This document shows positions 1 through 8,645 of a stretch of DNA of 64,000 bases, one piece after another; within the stretch, counting starts at the first letter, position 1; every line of letters begins with the position of its first letter. This DNA comes from an uncultured Muribaculaceae bacterium (GTDB lineage: Bacteria > Bacteroidota > Bacteroidia > Bacteroidales > Muribaculaceae): assembly GCA_910583675.1 (NCBI GenBank), contig CAJTYH010000006.1, forward strand, positions 1 through 64,000, read 5' to 3'. The notes beneath the pieces are model-generated. The model worked only from the letters and a program-made list of their open reading frames with translations, was not told where the DNA came from and searched no databases. The position numbers and the translations under genes are program-made.

Positions 1-51
1 AGCATCAGCTTCCCAAGCTGAGGGTCGCGAGTTCGAGCCTCGTTTACCGCT
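1..51 (+). tRNA. tRNA-Gly (anticodon CCC), 5' end cut by window edge
   Basis: The 3' two thirds of a tRNA are visible. The anticodon arm has stem 5-9 paired with 17-21 and a seven-base loop whose anticodon CCC lies at 12-14. A five-base variable region follows, then a T arm (27-31 with 39-43, TTCGAGC loop) and the acceptor strand 44-50. The discriminator base T51 fits tRNA-Gly. The next bases are CAA, so the CCA end is not encoded and must be added after transcription, for which a CCA-adding enzyme is present at 1270-2709. Confidence 0.9.
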
Positions 52-60
52 CAAAGTAGT

Positions 61-106
61 AAAAGGTTGATTATTAGCTTAGTAATAGCGATGATCAACC
101 TTTTTT
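61..106 (+). terminator. Rho-independent terminator after tRNA-Gly
   Basis: An 11-base stem (61-71 with 94-104) is followed by a run of T to 106, ten bases after the end of the tRNA. Confidence 0.8.
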
Positions 107-334
107 ATGCTCCAATATCGTCCTAAAATCCCTCCCTAATTGCCAACTTTCAGCACTTTTTGAATGTTTTTGAGGTGAAATGTTCACCCAATGTTCACAA
201 GACTCTTGTATCGAAAATAGAGGGCGACGGAGCATGTATGAAAATCCGCAGTTCCGTGTATATGATGAACATTTGGATTCCGTAGAATTTCAGTGAAAAC
301 GTGGCTCTTTTTATTTAGGATAACGTATAATAAA

Positions 335-916
335 TCATTTCTCCCACATAAAGGAAGCGACACGACACCCTTTGTCGCTTTTGATAACATCAATAATAGC
401 GATGCGGGAATTATCAACCTTGTATCGTAACCTTGTTATTGGTACAGCCTTGCGTTTCTCCACGATGGCATCATCGGAGAAATACACTAACTCTTTACCA
501 TTATATTTTCCACCGATACTATCGTATAGTTGGATAATCAAATTTTTATGGTCGTTCCACCAACCCGCCATTTCGGTTTCTTCAGATGGTGGACGGAAAC
601 CAACAAAATGCAAATCAAAAGGGAACTCTGTTTTGTCAACCAATCTCCACTCACCAAACACGTACGAGGTTTGGAAGAACAAGTTTTTATATCCATTCGG
701 TGCTTTTTTACCTTTTAAAAAATCTTCGGCTTCGGCATTATTAACCAAAGCCATACTGAAAATATCATCATTGATACCCATAAAGATTTTATCTATATCG
801 AAACGGTATTTACCGTTTCCGATTTCTTCAAGGGATTTTTCAGCTATGCTTTCGGGAGAATCACAAGAAGTGAGGCAAAGGAGCAAGGCTGCAATTATGG
901 CGAGTTTAAGTTTCAT
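335..916 (-). CDS. Small lipoprotein of unknown function
   Basis: Encodes 193 residues. I chose the ATG at 914-916 rather than one seven codons upstream because it opens directly into a lipoprotein signal (MKLKLA, hydrophobic stretch, then a lipobox LTSC at about residue 18). The mature part is charged and soluble, with no domain I recognise; it begins with a short helical segment after the lipidated cysteine and ends in a basic, beta-rich region. It stands alone between two tRNA genes and has no operon partner. Expected place is the periplasm or outer membrane, anchored by lipid. The function is unknown. Confidence 0.7.
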   Translation of the reverse strand: MKLKLAIIAALLLCLTSCDSPESIAEKSLEEIGNGKYRFDIDKIFMGINDDIFSMALVNNAEAEDFLKGKKAPNGYKNLFFQTSYVFGEWRLVDKTEFPFDLHFVGFRPPSEETEMAGWWNDHKNLIIQLYDSIGGKYNGKELVYFSDDAIVEKRKAVPITRLRYKVDNSRIAIIDVIKSDKGCRVASFMWEK

Positions 917-1035
917 ATTGATGCGGTTTATTACCATGCGCCTTATTACGGCGCCGATTGTAGATTACCGGCGCATCAACGGCTATGTATTTGTAATTGA
1001 AAACGGATCAGGAAAACTTTCCTGATCCGTTTGGT

Positions 1036-1110
<75 letters not shown>

Positions 1111-1129
1111 ATGTGTCGTTTTACGAGTG

Positions 1130-1137
1130 CAAAGGTA
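1130..1137 (-). promoter_or_regulatory. -7 box for tRNA-fMet
   Basis: TACCTTTG on the minus strand matches the Bacteroidota -7 consensus TAnnTTTG and lies 20 bases before the mature tRNA 5' end. Confidence 0.7.
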
Positions 1138-1269
1138 GGGAGTTATAGCGTATTTACCAAATAAACGGTGTTAATAATTGCAAAATAAGCAGATGCGTCT
1201 TGTAAAAGACGCGGATGCACCGTTCGGCATGGATTGGCTGTCGCTCAATAATCTTTACTGGGAAAGTTT

Positions 1270-2709
1270 TCATTTCGTATTATCGGGCGTTTGGAGAGGG
1301 GTCAGCCCGATTGTAGCCGCGAACTCAAGCATTAGGGCGTGCGCCGGCGCGTGATCGTTGGGGATCTCGCCGTCAAGGATCGCATTTTTGATGCGTTCCT
1401 TTATCGCTCCGACCTCGCGGCACTGTCCGATGCCGAATGTCTGCATTATTTCGATGCCGTCTACGGGGGGCTGGAAATTGCGTATGCGGTCGCGCTCCTC
1501 AAGTTCAACCATTTTCTGTTTTACCAGAAGATAGTTGGCACGGAAACGCTCTACTTTCATGCGATTCTTCGAGGTTATATCGGCGCTGCACAGGAGCATC
1601 AGGTCATCAATGTCGTCTCCGGCATCGAAAAGAAGACGGCGTACTGCCGAATCCGTAACTTCGTCTTCTACAAGTGCGATGGGTCTCATGTGCAGATCCA
1701 CGAGTTTCTGCACATACTTCATCTTGTCGTTCAGCGGGAACTTCATGTTGCGGAAGATGCGTGGAACCATTTTTGCCCCCACTACATTGTGTCCGTAGAA
1801 AGTCCATCCTGCGGTTGCGTCAAAGCGCTTGGTGACAGGTTTCCCTATGTCATGGAGAAGCGCAGCCCAGCGTAACCACACGTTGTCTGACTGTTCGGCC
1901 ACGTTGTCAAGCACGGCAAGCGTATGGTAGAAATTATCCTTATGGCCGACCCCGTTGACATTCTCAACACCCCTCAAGGCATGCAGTTCCGGAAATATGA
2001 GTTTAAGCAGCCCTGACTGCAGAAGCAGTTGCCATCCTATGGAAGGGCGGGGCGAGCGCATTATCTTCATCAGTTCGTCCATCACCCTCTCTTTCGAGAT
2101 TATGGCTATGCGTGCAGCATTGTGGCGTATGGCCTTGAATGTCTCCGGGAGTATGGTGAAATCCAGTTGGGTGGCAAACCTTATGGCACGCATCATGCGC
2201 AGGGGGTCGTCCGAGAAGGTGATATCCGGATCAAGTGGGGTGCGTATCACCCGGTCGTTCAGATCGCGGACTCCATCGTAGAAATCCACAAGTTCGCCGA
2301 ATCGGTTGCTGTTGACGCACAGAGCCATCGCGTTGATCGTGAAATCACGGCGCGATATGTCGTCCTCCAAAGTGCCGTCCTCTACCACCGGCTTGCGACT
2401 GTTGCGGTCGTAGCTCTCTTTGCGTGCCCCCACGAACTCCAGTTCATATTTGCGATTCTTCACTTGTGCCGTGCCGAAATTGCGATACACGGCCAGATGG
2501 CTCCCTTTGAGCCTCCCGGCGACCTCCTGTGCCACCTCTATGCCGGATCCTATCGTCAGGAAATCTATGTCCTTGGAGTGACGTCCGAGCATGAGGTCGC
2601 GCACATAGCCGCCGACCACATAGCAGTCGCGGCCAAGTTTGTCAGCAGCTTCGCCTACAAGATGAAATACAGGCTTGTCTATCTTATCGCGCAATTCTTC
2701 AATAACCAT
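1270..2709 (-). CDS. cca: CCA-adding enzyme / poly(A) polymerase family with HD domain
   Basis: Encodes 479 residues, the usual length for bacterial class II tRNA nucleotidyltransferases with a C-terminal HD domain. The nucleotidyltransferase head shows GGYVRD at 33-38 and the metal-binding DxD at 47-49 (KDIDF), followed by RRDFTINA at 121-128. The HD phosphohydrolase motif LLHDIGKP is at about 285-292. It would add or repair CCA at tRNA 3' ends in the cytoplasm; the tRNA-Gly gene in this window lacks an encoded CCA and so needs it. It is the last gene of the minus-strand run that starts at the zapB-like gene, ten bases after the M24 peptidase. A poly(A) polymerase role cannot be excluded from sequence alone. 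Confidence 0.9.
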   Translation of the reverse strand: MVIEELRDKIDKPVFHLVGEAADKLGRDCYVVGGYVRDLMLGRHSKDIDFLTIGSGIEVAQEVAGRLKGSHLAVYRNFGTAQVKNRKYELEFVGARKESYDRNSRKPVVEDGTLEDDISRRDFTINAMALCVNSNRFGELVDFYDGVRDLNDRVIRTPLDPDITFSDDPLRMMRAIRFATQLDFTILPETFKAIRHNAARIAIISKERVMDELMKIMRSPRPSIGWQLLLQSGLLKLIFPELHALRGVENVNGVGHKDNFYHTLAVLDNVAEQSDNVWLRWAALLHDIGKPVTKRFDATAGWTFYGHNVVGAKMVPRIFRNMKFPLNDKMKYVQKLVDLHMRPIALVEDEVTDSAVRRLLFDAGDDIDDLMLLCSADITSKNRMKVERFRANYLLVKQKMVELEERDRIRNFQPPVDGIEIMQTFGIGQCREVGAIKERIKNAILDGEIPNDHAPAHALMLEFAATIGLTPLQTPDNTK

Positions 2710-2719
2710 CCCTTTGCAC

Positions 2720-3901
2720 TTAGACCAATGAAATTATCTCCTCGGAGCATACGGTGAGGCATTCTGCTCCTCCCGAAGTGATCAGATAGGTATTCTCTAC
2801 CCCCACGGCACCAACCTTGGGAATGACGAACTTGGGTTCAAGGGCGATAGTGTTGCCCTCATTGAGTATGTTGCGGCTACGTGGGGCAATCACCGGAAGT
2901 TCGTTGACTTCTATCCCTATGCCGTGGCCAACGAAGCCCGCATGCTGCCTGTGTCCCATGAAATATCGTTCAAGCGAACTGTCACGCACCATTGTTTCCG
3001 CCATAGCATAGAGATCCTTGGCTTCCACTCCCGGACGCGCTTCCTTCATGAATGCATGGCATATGTCAATGGAACATTGGTGTGCTTCCAATGCGAGTGC
3101 TGGAAGCTCGCCGAACGAAAACACTCGCGTCATGTCGGTCATGTAGCCTGTGAAATTTCCATTCAGGTCTACCATAACCGCTGTATGTTCAAGTATTTCC
3201 TCTCCGTTTGCCCCTACCGGAAGCGATGGGTCAAGTCCGGCTCCTCCCATGGCGAAATCGTAGGGGGTAGGGTTGTCGGCGTTTTGTCCTGATATGACAT
3301 TACCCATGAACAGTTCCATGGATGGGCCGCTGATGCGGAATACCCCCAGACATCCCTCAAGACGGCTCAGGCGTTCGATCTCAACCTGTAGCTCATGGTC
3401 GGTCATGCCTATGCGGAATAGACCTGGGACACGCTTGTAAACTTCGGCATGCTTCACCCCGGACTGACGCATCAGTTCGACTTGTTCCGGTGTCTTTACC
3501 GAACGCCATTCGCGCAGTATGCCCGAGGCATTCACCGTCTTGGCATCAGTGAACAGTCCCATCAGCCTTACGGTTGTGGAATAGGCCGTCACGTCGTATT
3601 CAAGTCCTATGGTATGCCCTGTGGGAATTGATGCCTCTGTAAGATATGTAGGAATATTTTCGGGCTTATGTACATATACCACATTTTCACCTTCCAGTTC
3701 GACGGGGCGACGCACGAACCATACCGGATCCCCTTCTGCTGGAATCCATGCATAACCGGAATATACCCTACCGCAAAGGGCGAGCAGATTTGCATTGTCG
3801 CTGACAAGGATCGAATCCATCCCGTCACGGCGCATCAATGCCTGCAGGCGACCGATTCTCAGACGGGCTTCCGACTCTGAAAGTAAAATCAATTGCTCCA
3901 T
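2720..3901 (-). CDS. M24 family metallopeptidase (Xaa-Pro aminopeptidase-like)
   Basis: Encodes 393 residues in two parts: an N-terminal creatinase-like domain (to about 130) and a C-terminal pita-bread catalytic domain. The five metal ligands of the M24 family are all in place: D245, D256, H326 (in GHGIG), E355 (ALEPK) and E369 (GVEN). That supports an active dinuclear metal aminopeptidase acting on N-terminal X-Pro peptides in the cytoplasm. Substrate within M24B is not certain. It sits between gldH (29 bases) and cca (10 bases) and is probably co-transcribed with them. Confidence 0.88.
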   Translation of the reverse strand: MEQLILLSESEARLRIGRLQALMRRDGMDSILVSDNANLLALCGRVYSGYAWIPAEGDPVWFVRRPVELEGENVVYVHKPENIPTYLTEASIPTGHTIGLEYDVTAYSTTVRLMGLFTDAKTVNASGILREWRSVKTPEQVELMRQSGVKHAEVYKRVPGLFRIGMTDHELQVEIERLSRLEGCLGVFRISGPSMELFMGNVISGQNADNPTPYDFAMGGAGLDPSLPVGANGEEILEHTAVMVDLNGNFTGYMTDMTRVFSFGELPALALEAHQCSIDICHAFMKEARPGVEAKDLYAMAETMVRDSSLERYFMGHRQHAGFVGHGIGIEVNELPVIAPRSRNILNEGNTIALEPKFVIPKVGAVGVENTYLITSGGAECLTVCSEEIISLV

Positions 3902-3930
3902 AAGTGACTGTTCAAAATAATTCTCGGCAA

Positions 3931-4416
3931 TTACTTGCCATCCTGTTTTTCAGGAACAAAGAAAAGTCCTACCTTGTTGACCCCTACAAGGGTGTCGGTG
4001 CGCATTATATGCCTTACTGCGACCAAGCTTCCGGAAGGGTGCACACCTGCAGCGAGTGTGTCGGTAAGCTGGAAGGATGATCCTATGCCTCGTCCGGTCC
4101 ATGTGCCCAGACGGTCGACCACCGGAACGCGTACTGTATCACGGTGCAAGGTGTCGTCAGACATGTGTGTCACCTCCATGCACAGTTCTGTGAACCTGTA
4201 ACTGTCGTCGTGCGTGATTCCCACTACGAGACGGCCACGGCATAGCGAATCGGCATGCACCGGTTCGAACTTGATCGAATCGGCGTATCGCCACCCCTCT
4301 GGTGGCATACGCCGATATTCGCTGAAGTCATTACACTTGTAGTCGGTACATGACGAAGTCGCTACAATTATACTCGCCACAAGCCATGGGTGGATGAGCA
4401 ATGTCCGCAATTTCAT
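3931..4416 (-). CDS. gldH: GldH-type lipoprotein
   Basis: Encodes 161 residues with a lipoprotein signal ending in a Cys at about residue 23 (TSSC). The body has features I associate with the GldH family: an aromatic-rich N-terminal strand region (FSEYRR, IKF), an internal beta sandwich, and a GTWTGRGIG segment near residue 110. GldH was named for gliding motility, but GldH-type lipoproteins are common in non-gliding Bacteroidales, so the name says family and not function. Its ATG overlaps the stop of ricT by four bases (ATGA), implying translational coupling. The exact role here is unknown. Confidence 0.72.
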   Translation of the reverse strand: MKLRTLLIHPWLVASIIVATSSCTDYKCNDFSEYRRMPPEGWRYADSIKFEPVHADSLCRGRLVVGITHDDSYRFTELCMEVTHMSDDTLHRDTVRVPVVDRLGTWTGRGIGSSFQLTDTLAAGVHPSGSLVAVRHIMRTDTLVGVNKVGLFFVPEKQDGK

Positions 4417-5900
4417 TGTTCCGGTTGTTTGGGAGGAAGTTTGTCTGCGGGTTGTTCTGTAGTTTTTGCCCCCTTTTCGGATGGTTTCTGTCCCTGTGGC
4501 CGGTTGCGAGGCGGACGCCGTTGTGCGCCCCCCTGTTCAGGGGCATTCTTGCGATTGCGGTCGGGGCGCCCGTTGCGATCGGGGCGATTCCCGTTACCTG
4601 ATGTATTGAGACCCTTCGGTTGGCGTCGCTGTTGCTGCTGCGTACCGTCTGCCTTTTCCCCGCTGTTTCCTGGGGCTGCCCCTTTGGTTCTGTTGTCCTT
4701 GTCTGCTGACGGGCGTTTTTTCTTCTTCTTTTTGTCGAAGCGGGTAACTGAGTCCTGTCCGAGTATGTCGGCGTATTCCGACTTGGGTTTCTCCTCAGTG
4801 TTCTCCTCTTTCAGGGCTATGGGTTTCTCTCCGGCCTTGTTCATTGCTGCTACCTCCCACGCACGCGATGCCGGTATCGTGATGAGGTTGGCCGGTATGT
4901 TCTTGTCGGTGGAGTATGTTATCTCCCCTTTGAAAATGTCGGCCTTGAAGTAGAAATATGTGTTGTCGGCTGTTTCCAGGCGTATGTCTTTCCCGGGGAG
5001 CTTGCGCGAGGCTTCCATATATGCATCCACTTCAAAGTTAAGGCAACATTTGAGTTTGGCACATTGGCCGGCAAGTTTCTGTGGGTTGAGCGAAATGTCC
5101 TGGTATCTCGCTGCACCGGTAGAGACGCTCACGAAGTTTGTCATCCATGTGGTACAGCAGAGCGGCCGACCGCATGGGCCTATGCCGCCTATGCGTCCTG
5201 CTTCCTGACGTGCGCCTATCTGCTTCATCTCTATGCGCACCTTGAATGTCTCGGCGAGCACCTTTATCAACTGACGGAAGTCCACGCGCTCATCGGCGAT
5301 ATAGTAGAAGATGGCCTTGTTGCCGTCACCTTGGTACTCCACGTCGCCGATCTTCATGTTAAGTTGCAGTGACGATGCGATCTTGCGGGCACGGATCATG
5401 GTGTCGTTCTCGCGTGACTTAGCCTGTTCGTAGCGCTCAAGGTCTGATGCCTTGGCCTTGCGGAACACCCGATGCTTCTCCGCATCGGGTTTCACGTTTG
5501 CCTTGCGCATCTGCAACCTCACCAACGCTCCGGTAAGGGATACTCTCCCTATGTCGTGTCCGGGAGAGGCTTCTACCGCTACCATGTCGCCTATCTCCAG
5601 GGGCAAGTTCGTGGAATTGAGGTAATATCCCTTGCGGGTGTTCTTGAACATGACCTCTACCATGTCGTCGTCTGCATATCCGCCCGGTATGTCTTCCAGA
5701 TAGTTGAAGCTGTGGAGTTTTCCCCGCTCACTACAACAGCCGCATCCCGAGCCGCATTTTCCCTTGGAAGGGCATCCTTCGCCGGTGCATTTATCGCAGG
5801 ATTCACAGTCAGGGGTAGCGCCGGATGCCCGATTCGGACATGAGGCGCATCCGCTGCCGCAGCAATCTGTCTTGTTCGGTTCCTCTTTTCGTTCTGACAT
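4413..5900 (-). CDS. ricT: PSP1-domain protein RicT (YaaT-like)
   Basis: Encodes 495 residues. The N-terminal 60 residues are very cysteine rich (about a dozen Cys in CxxC-like spacing). The PSP1 core follows (about 75-340) and carries two CxxxxCC-type clusters (CGRPLCC and CAKLKCC), the cysteines expected to hold an Fe-S cluster in RicT. The C-terminal 110 residues are a disordered, Arg/Gln/Pro/Gly/Asn-rich tail that includes a KKKKKK run, likely an RNA- or protein-binding tail. In Bacillus, RicT belongs to the complex that steers RNase Y. Here it lies 21 bases after rny in the same direction, so a similar partnership is a fair inference. No ricA or ricF homologue is seen nearby. Confidence 0.88.
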   Translation of the reverse strand: MSERKEEPNKTDCCGSGCASCPNRASGATPDCESCDKCTGEGCPSKGKCGSGCGCCSERGKLHSFNYLEDIPGGYADDDMVEVMFKNTRKGYYLNSTNLPLEIGDMVAVEASPGHDIGRVSLTGALVRLQMRKANVKPDAEKHRVFRKAKASDLERYEQAKSRENDTMIRARKIASSLQLNMKIGDVEYQGDGNKAIFYYIADERVDFRQLIKVLAETFKVRIEMKQIGARQEAGRIGGIGPCGRPLCCTTWMTNFVSVSTGAARYQDISLNPQKLAGQCAKLKCCLNFEVDAYMEASRKLPGKDIRLETADNTYFYFKADIFKGEITYSTDKNIPANLITIPASRAWEVAAMNKAGEKPIALKEENTEEKPKSEYADILGQDSVTRFDKKKKKKRPSADKDNRTKGAAPGNSGEKADGTQQQQRRQPKGLNTSGNGNRPDRNGRPDRNRKNAPEQGGAQRRPPRNRPQGQKPSEKGAKTTEQPADKLPPKQPEQ

Positions 5901-5921
5901 AAAATCGTAGTTGAAAAGGGG

Positions 5922-7463
5922 TTATTTCGCGAAGCTGACGGCACGGGTCTCGCGTATCACGGTGATTTTCACCTGACCAGGATATGTCATCTCGTCCTGT
6001 ATGCGCTTTGCGATCTCGTTTGACAGGCTTTCGGTTTCGGCGTCGTCGATCTTGTCCGCACCTACGATCACACGAAGTTCGCGACCGGCCTGGATGGCAT
6101 AAGTCTTTATTACACCCGGATATGAGAGCGCGAGCTGTTCAAGATCGTTGAGGCGTTTGATGTAGGCCTCCACAATCTCGCGTCGTGCGCCGGGACGTGC
6201 GCCTGAAATGGCGTCGCACACCTGTACGATGGGAGCCAGCAACGTGGTCTGCTCCACCTCGTCGTGGTGGGCGCCGATCGCGTTGCATATCTCAGGCTTC
6301 TCCTTGCAGCGTTCGGCAATCTTCATGCCAAGGAGTGCGTGGGGCAGTTCTGGCTCTTCGTCGGGCACCTTGCCTATGTCGTGGAGCAATCCTGCGCGGC
6401 GAGCCTTCTTGGGGTTCAGTCCGAGTTCCGAGGCCATTATGGCACAGAGATTCGCGGTTTCGCGTGCATGTTGCAGGAGGTTCTGTCCATAGCTTGAGCG
6501 GTATTTCATCTTTCCGATCATTCTGATGAGATCGGGGTGAAGCCCATGTATTCCGAGGTCTATGGCCGTGCGTTTGCCGGTTTCCACGATCTCTTCCTCA
6601 ATCTGCTTGCGCACCTTGTTTACAACCTCCTCTATGCGTGCGGGGTGGATGCGGCCATCGGCCACGAGTTGATGCAGGGCAAGACGTGCTATTTCTCGGC
6701 GCACCGGGTCAAAACCGGAAAGCACTATGGCCTCGGGAGTGTCATCCACTATGATTTCTATGCCGGTGGCAGCCTCGAGCGCACGGATATTGCGTCCTTC
6801 GCGGCCTATGATGCGACCCTTTATCTCGTCGGAGTCTATGTGGAAAACTGTGACGCTGTTTTCAATGGCAGCCTCGGTGGCTACGCGCTGTATGGATTGC
6901 ACCACAATGCGTTTCGCTTCCTTGTTGGCTGTCATCTTTGCCTCGTCCATGATCTCGTTGACATATTGGGCGGCCGCGGTCTTTGCCTCATCCTTGAGCG
7001 ATTCGATCAGTTTCTCCTTGGCTTCTTCCGAAGAAAGTCCGGATATGTGCTCCAATGTGTCTTGTGCGGAACGTTTCAGTTTGTCAAGTTCCTCCTTACG
7101 TGTGTCAATTACGGCTTCCTCTGCGTTTAGGCGCTGACGCAATGCCTCAAGGTCGTTGCGCTGACGCTGATTCTCGCTCTGTTGCTGATTGAGCTGCATT
7201 TCGCGCTGCTTCATCTTTGATTCGGCAGACTGCACTTTGGACATACGCTGGTTGGCCAGTTTCTCGGCTTCGTCCTTTATCTTAAGCCCCTCTTCGCGGC
7301 CTTTGAGCTTTGCCTTCTGAAGTATGACGTCGCTTTCGCGCACGGCTTCGTCAATGATTGTTTTTGCACGGCTGCGAGCCATTGACTTCTGCACTGCTAT
7401 GGTTCCCAGGGATCCTATAGCGAGGCCGAGTATGGCAATCGCAGTATAGATTAATATAGTCAT
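5922..7463 (-). CDS. rny: Ribonuclease Y
   Basis: Encodes 513 residues with the classic order: an N-terminal membrane helix (first ~25), a long charged coiled coil rich in Lys/Glu/Gln (about 30-190), a KH domain (IIGREGRNIR near 215-225) and an HD catalytic domain (LLHDIGK near 355; HHDE downstream). It is a membrane-bound endoribonuclease that starts mRNA decay. It is followed after 21 bases by ricT, whose Bacillus homologue modulates RNase Y. A 6S-like RNA gene and zapA lie upstream. I see no good -7 box of its own in the 100 bases before the start, so it may depend on the zapA transcript or on read-through past the small RNA. Confidence 0.96.
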   Translation of the reverse strand: MTILIYTAIAILGLAIGSLGTIAVQKSMARSRAKTIIDEAVRESDVILQKAKLKGREEGLKIKDEAEKLANQRMSKVQSAESKMKQREMQLNQQQSENQRQRNDLEALRQRLNAEEAVIDTRKEELDKLKRSAQDTLEHISGLSSEEAKEKLIESLKDEAKTAAAQYVNEIMDEAKMTANKEAKRIVVQSIQRVATEAAIENSVTVFHIDSDEIKGRIIGREGRNIRALEAATGIEIIVDDTPEAIVLSGFDPVRREIARLALHQLVADGRIHPARIEEVVNKVRKQIEEEIVETGKRTAIDLGIHGLHPDLIRMIGKMKYRSSYGQNLLQHARETANLCAIMASELGLNPKKARRAGLLHDIGKVPDEEPELPHALLGMKIAERCKEKPEICNAIGAHHDEVEQTTLLAPIVQVCDAISGARPGARREIVEAYIKRLNDLEQLALSYPGVIKTYAIQAGRELRVIVGADKIDDAETESLSNEIAKRIQDEMTYPGQVKITVIRETRAVSFAK

Positions 7464-7566
7464 AGGATAAAAATGAGTTTTTTAATTATATATCAAGTTT
7501 TTAGTTTGCCATGGATGTCGGCATTGTGCCGAATTGCCTTTTCCTGCTACAGCAGGAACGGTATAT

Positions 7567-7677
7567 AAAAAGCGTCTGCACATAGCCAGGTCTCAATGGC
7601 GGAACCTGCTTGCGACCTCCATAGGGAAAGCCGTATGCAAGTCCGCGAAACCTGCTTGCGCAGAACGGGAAATCGCG
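7567..7677 (-). ncRNA. 6S-like RNA candidate between zapA and rny
   Basis: On the minus strand this stretch folds into one long rod: 7674-7676 with 7572-7574, 7657-7664 with 7575-7582, 7647-7656 with 7584-7594, 7642-7646 with 7599-7603, and 7637-7641 with 7609-7613. A nine-base one-sided bulge lies near the base, and a T5 tract (7567-7571) follows the closing stem. A -7 box lies just before the predicted start. A long, bulged rod next to zapA is how 6S RNA is placed in many bacteria, and I recall a Bacteroidales RNA family later linked to 6S. It is short for a 6S RNA (about 110 bases), so the identity is tentative. There is no open frame here. Confidence 0.6.
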
Positions 7678-7681
7678 TCAA

Positions 7682-7689
7682 CAAATATA
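7682..7689 (-). promoter_or_regulatory. -7 box for the 6S-like RNA
   Basis: TATATTTG on the minus strand, ending five bases before the start of the folded RNA. It fits TAnnTTTG. No convincing -33 TTTG is visible. Confidence 0.65.
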
Positions 7690-7724
7690 TATTCCAATCA
7701 TAACACGCCGCCTATGGGCTGCTG

Positions 7725-8018
7725 TCAGTTTTTCATTTCAAGCAATATGTCGTCAAGCCCTTTCTCGAACTCCTCAAGCGTGCCGTTGGCATCGTTGGCA
7801 GTGGAATTGAGCTTGTAGAACAGCTCGGCAAACCTGAAAGCGACCATTGCGAGCACCTCATGCGAGGTTTTGGTCTTGTATTTGGTGCTCCATGCATTCC
7901 ACAGGCGGTTTACGTTGTATTCCGCCGTGCGGATGTTTTCCTCATCGCTCCGGTTTATGTAAAGCGGCATCGCAGCCTGGTCGGCAATGCGTATGGTTAT
8001 GTTCAGTTTATCATTCAT
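7725..8018 (-). CDS. zapA: Cell division protein ZapA
   Basis: Encodes 97 residues with the ZapA layout: an N-terminal beta region with the conserved INI-type start (LNITIRIAD), an RAE-like helix region (IRTAEYNVN), then a C-terminal coiled coil. ZapA cross-links FtsZ filaments at the division ring in the cytoplasm. It lies downstream of a coiled-coil protein that may be its partner and upstream of the 6S-like RNA and rny. A strong hairpin at 8135-8160 sits between it and the upstream gene. Confidence 0.85.
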   Translation of the reverse strand: MNDKLNITIRIADQAAMPLYINRSDEENIRTAEYNVNRLWNAWSTKYKTKTSHEVLAMVAFRFAELFYKLNSTANDANGTLEEFEKGLDDILLEMKN

Positions 8019-8134
8019 CGTGCAACATTATCTTATCCACTCCCAAGCAGTAAATCCGCGGTGGTTATTACTGCCGGAAAGGGGATGGAATCTGTTGTCT
8101 GTGCGCGGAGAGGATGCTGACAGCCTTTATTTAT

Positions 8135-8160
8135 GCCTTCCGGTTGTTTCGAACCGGAAG
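8135..8160 (-). other. Perfect 10-bp hairpin between zapB-like gene and zapA
   Basis: 8135-8144 pairs perfectly with 8151-8160 around a six-base loop, directly after the stop codon of the zapB-like gene. There is no T tract, so it may be an attenuator or an mRNA stability element and not a full terminator. Confidence 0.55.
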
Positions 8161-8164
8161 GTAG

Positions 8165-8458
8165 TCAATCGTTCAGGTCTGCTATGCACTTGTCGATTTC
8201 CCGCACTAAATTGGAAAGCAATGTCCGTGTCCGCTCCACATCCTCACGTTCCGGAGCCACTACGGCAGCTATCTTGAGATAATCCACCTGGCTGCGCAAC
8301 CTTTCGTTTTCCGCGCGTATGCGTCCGAGGTCGTGCTCCAACTGGTCTATCTTCTCGGCTGATGCCTTAAGCTGCCGCTTCATAAGCTCATAGCGCTCAA
8401 GAATAATGCGGCTTTTCGCGGCAATGCGGGAAACTGTCTGTTGAAGCTCAACGGCCAT
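8165..8458 (-). CDS. Small coiled-coil protein, possible ZapB-like partner of ZapA
   Basis: Encodes 97 residues from the ATG at 8456-8458. A longer frame reaches 8635 but its first 59 codons are A/T-rich and Lys/Asn/Ser-biased, and they overlap the promoter, so I reject them. Nearly the whole protein is predicted coiled coil (repeated Leu/Ile heptads, many Arg/Glu/Lys), with no membrane segment. The position directly before zapA suggests a division-ring role like ZapB, but this is inferred from context and shape only. A -7 box lies 17 bases before the ATG, so the leader is short. Confidence 0.75.
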   Translation of the reverse strand: MAVELQQTVSRIAAKSRIILERYELMKRQLKASAEKIDQLEHDLGRIRAENERLRSQVDYLKIAAVVAPEREDVERTRTLLSNLVREIDKCIADLND

Positions 8459-8474
8459 ACTGTCCAATTTTCCA

Positions 8475-8482
8475 CAAAAGTA
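8475..8482 (-). promoter_or_regulatory. -7 box for the zapB-like/zapA transcript
   Basis: TACTTTTG on the minus strand, 17 bases before the chosen start at 8458. It supports that start over the longer upstream frame. Confidence 0.65.
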
Positions 8483-8601
8483 ACCATTTTTCCCGATTCC
8501 ACCTAAAATATTCTTGCAAACTTTCCGTTTTTTCTGCTTTTGATTCTTTTTGCGGCAGGAAGAAAATATCATTGAGGCGATATAAATTTTACTATTTGGG
8601 A

Positions 8602-8618
8602 TATTTTTGGTAATTTTG
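8602..8618 (+). promoter_or_regulatory. Two overlapping-register -7 boxes for the porin gene
   Basis: TATTTTTG at 8602-8609 and TAATTTTG at 8611-8618 both match TAnnTTTG, 28-44 bases before the ATG at 8646. Either could be used; the downstream one leaves a leader of about 20 bases. Confidence 0.6.
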
Positions 8619-8645
8619 GCCGATTTTAATTTCAAAACACTATTT

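Noticed and set aside
372..1025. 217-codon plus-strand frame over the small lipoprotein
   Set aside because: It is the antisense of a gene with a proper lipoprotein signal, is Ser/Met/Ile-rich, and runs into the tRNA region without a promoter.
2029..2757. 242-codon plus-strand frame antisense to cca
   Set aside because: The minus strand carries full nucleotidyltransferase and HD motifs; the antisense frame has none and is His/Ala/Val-biased as typical of shadows.
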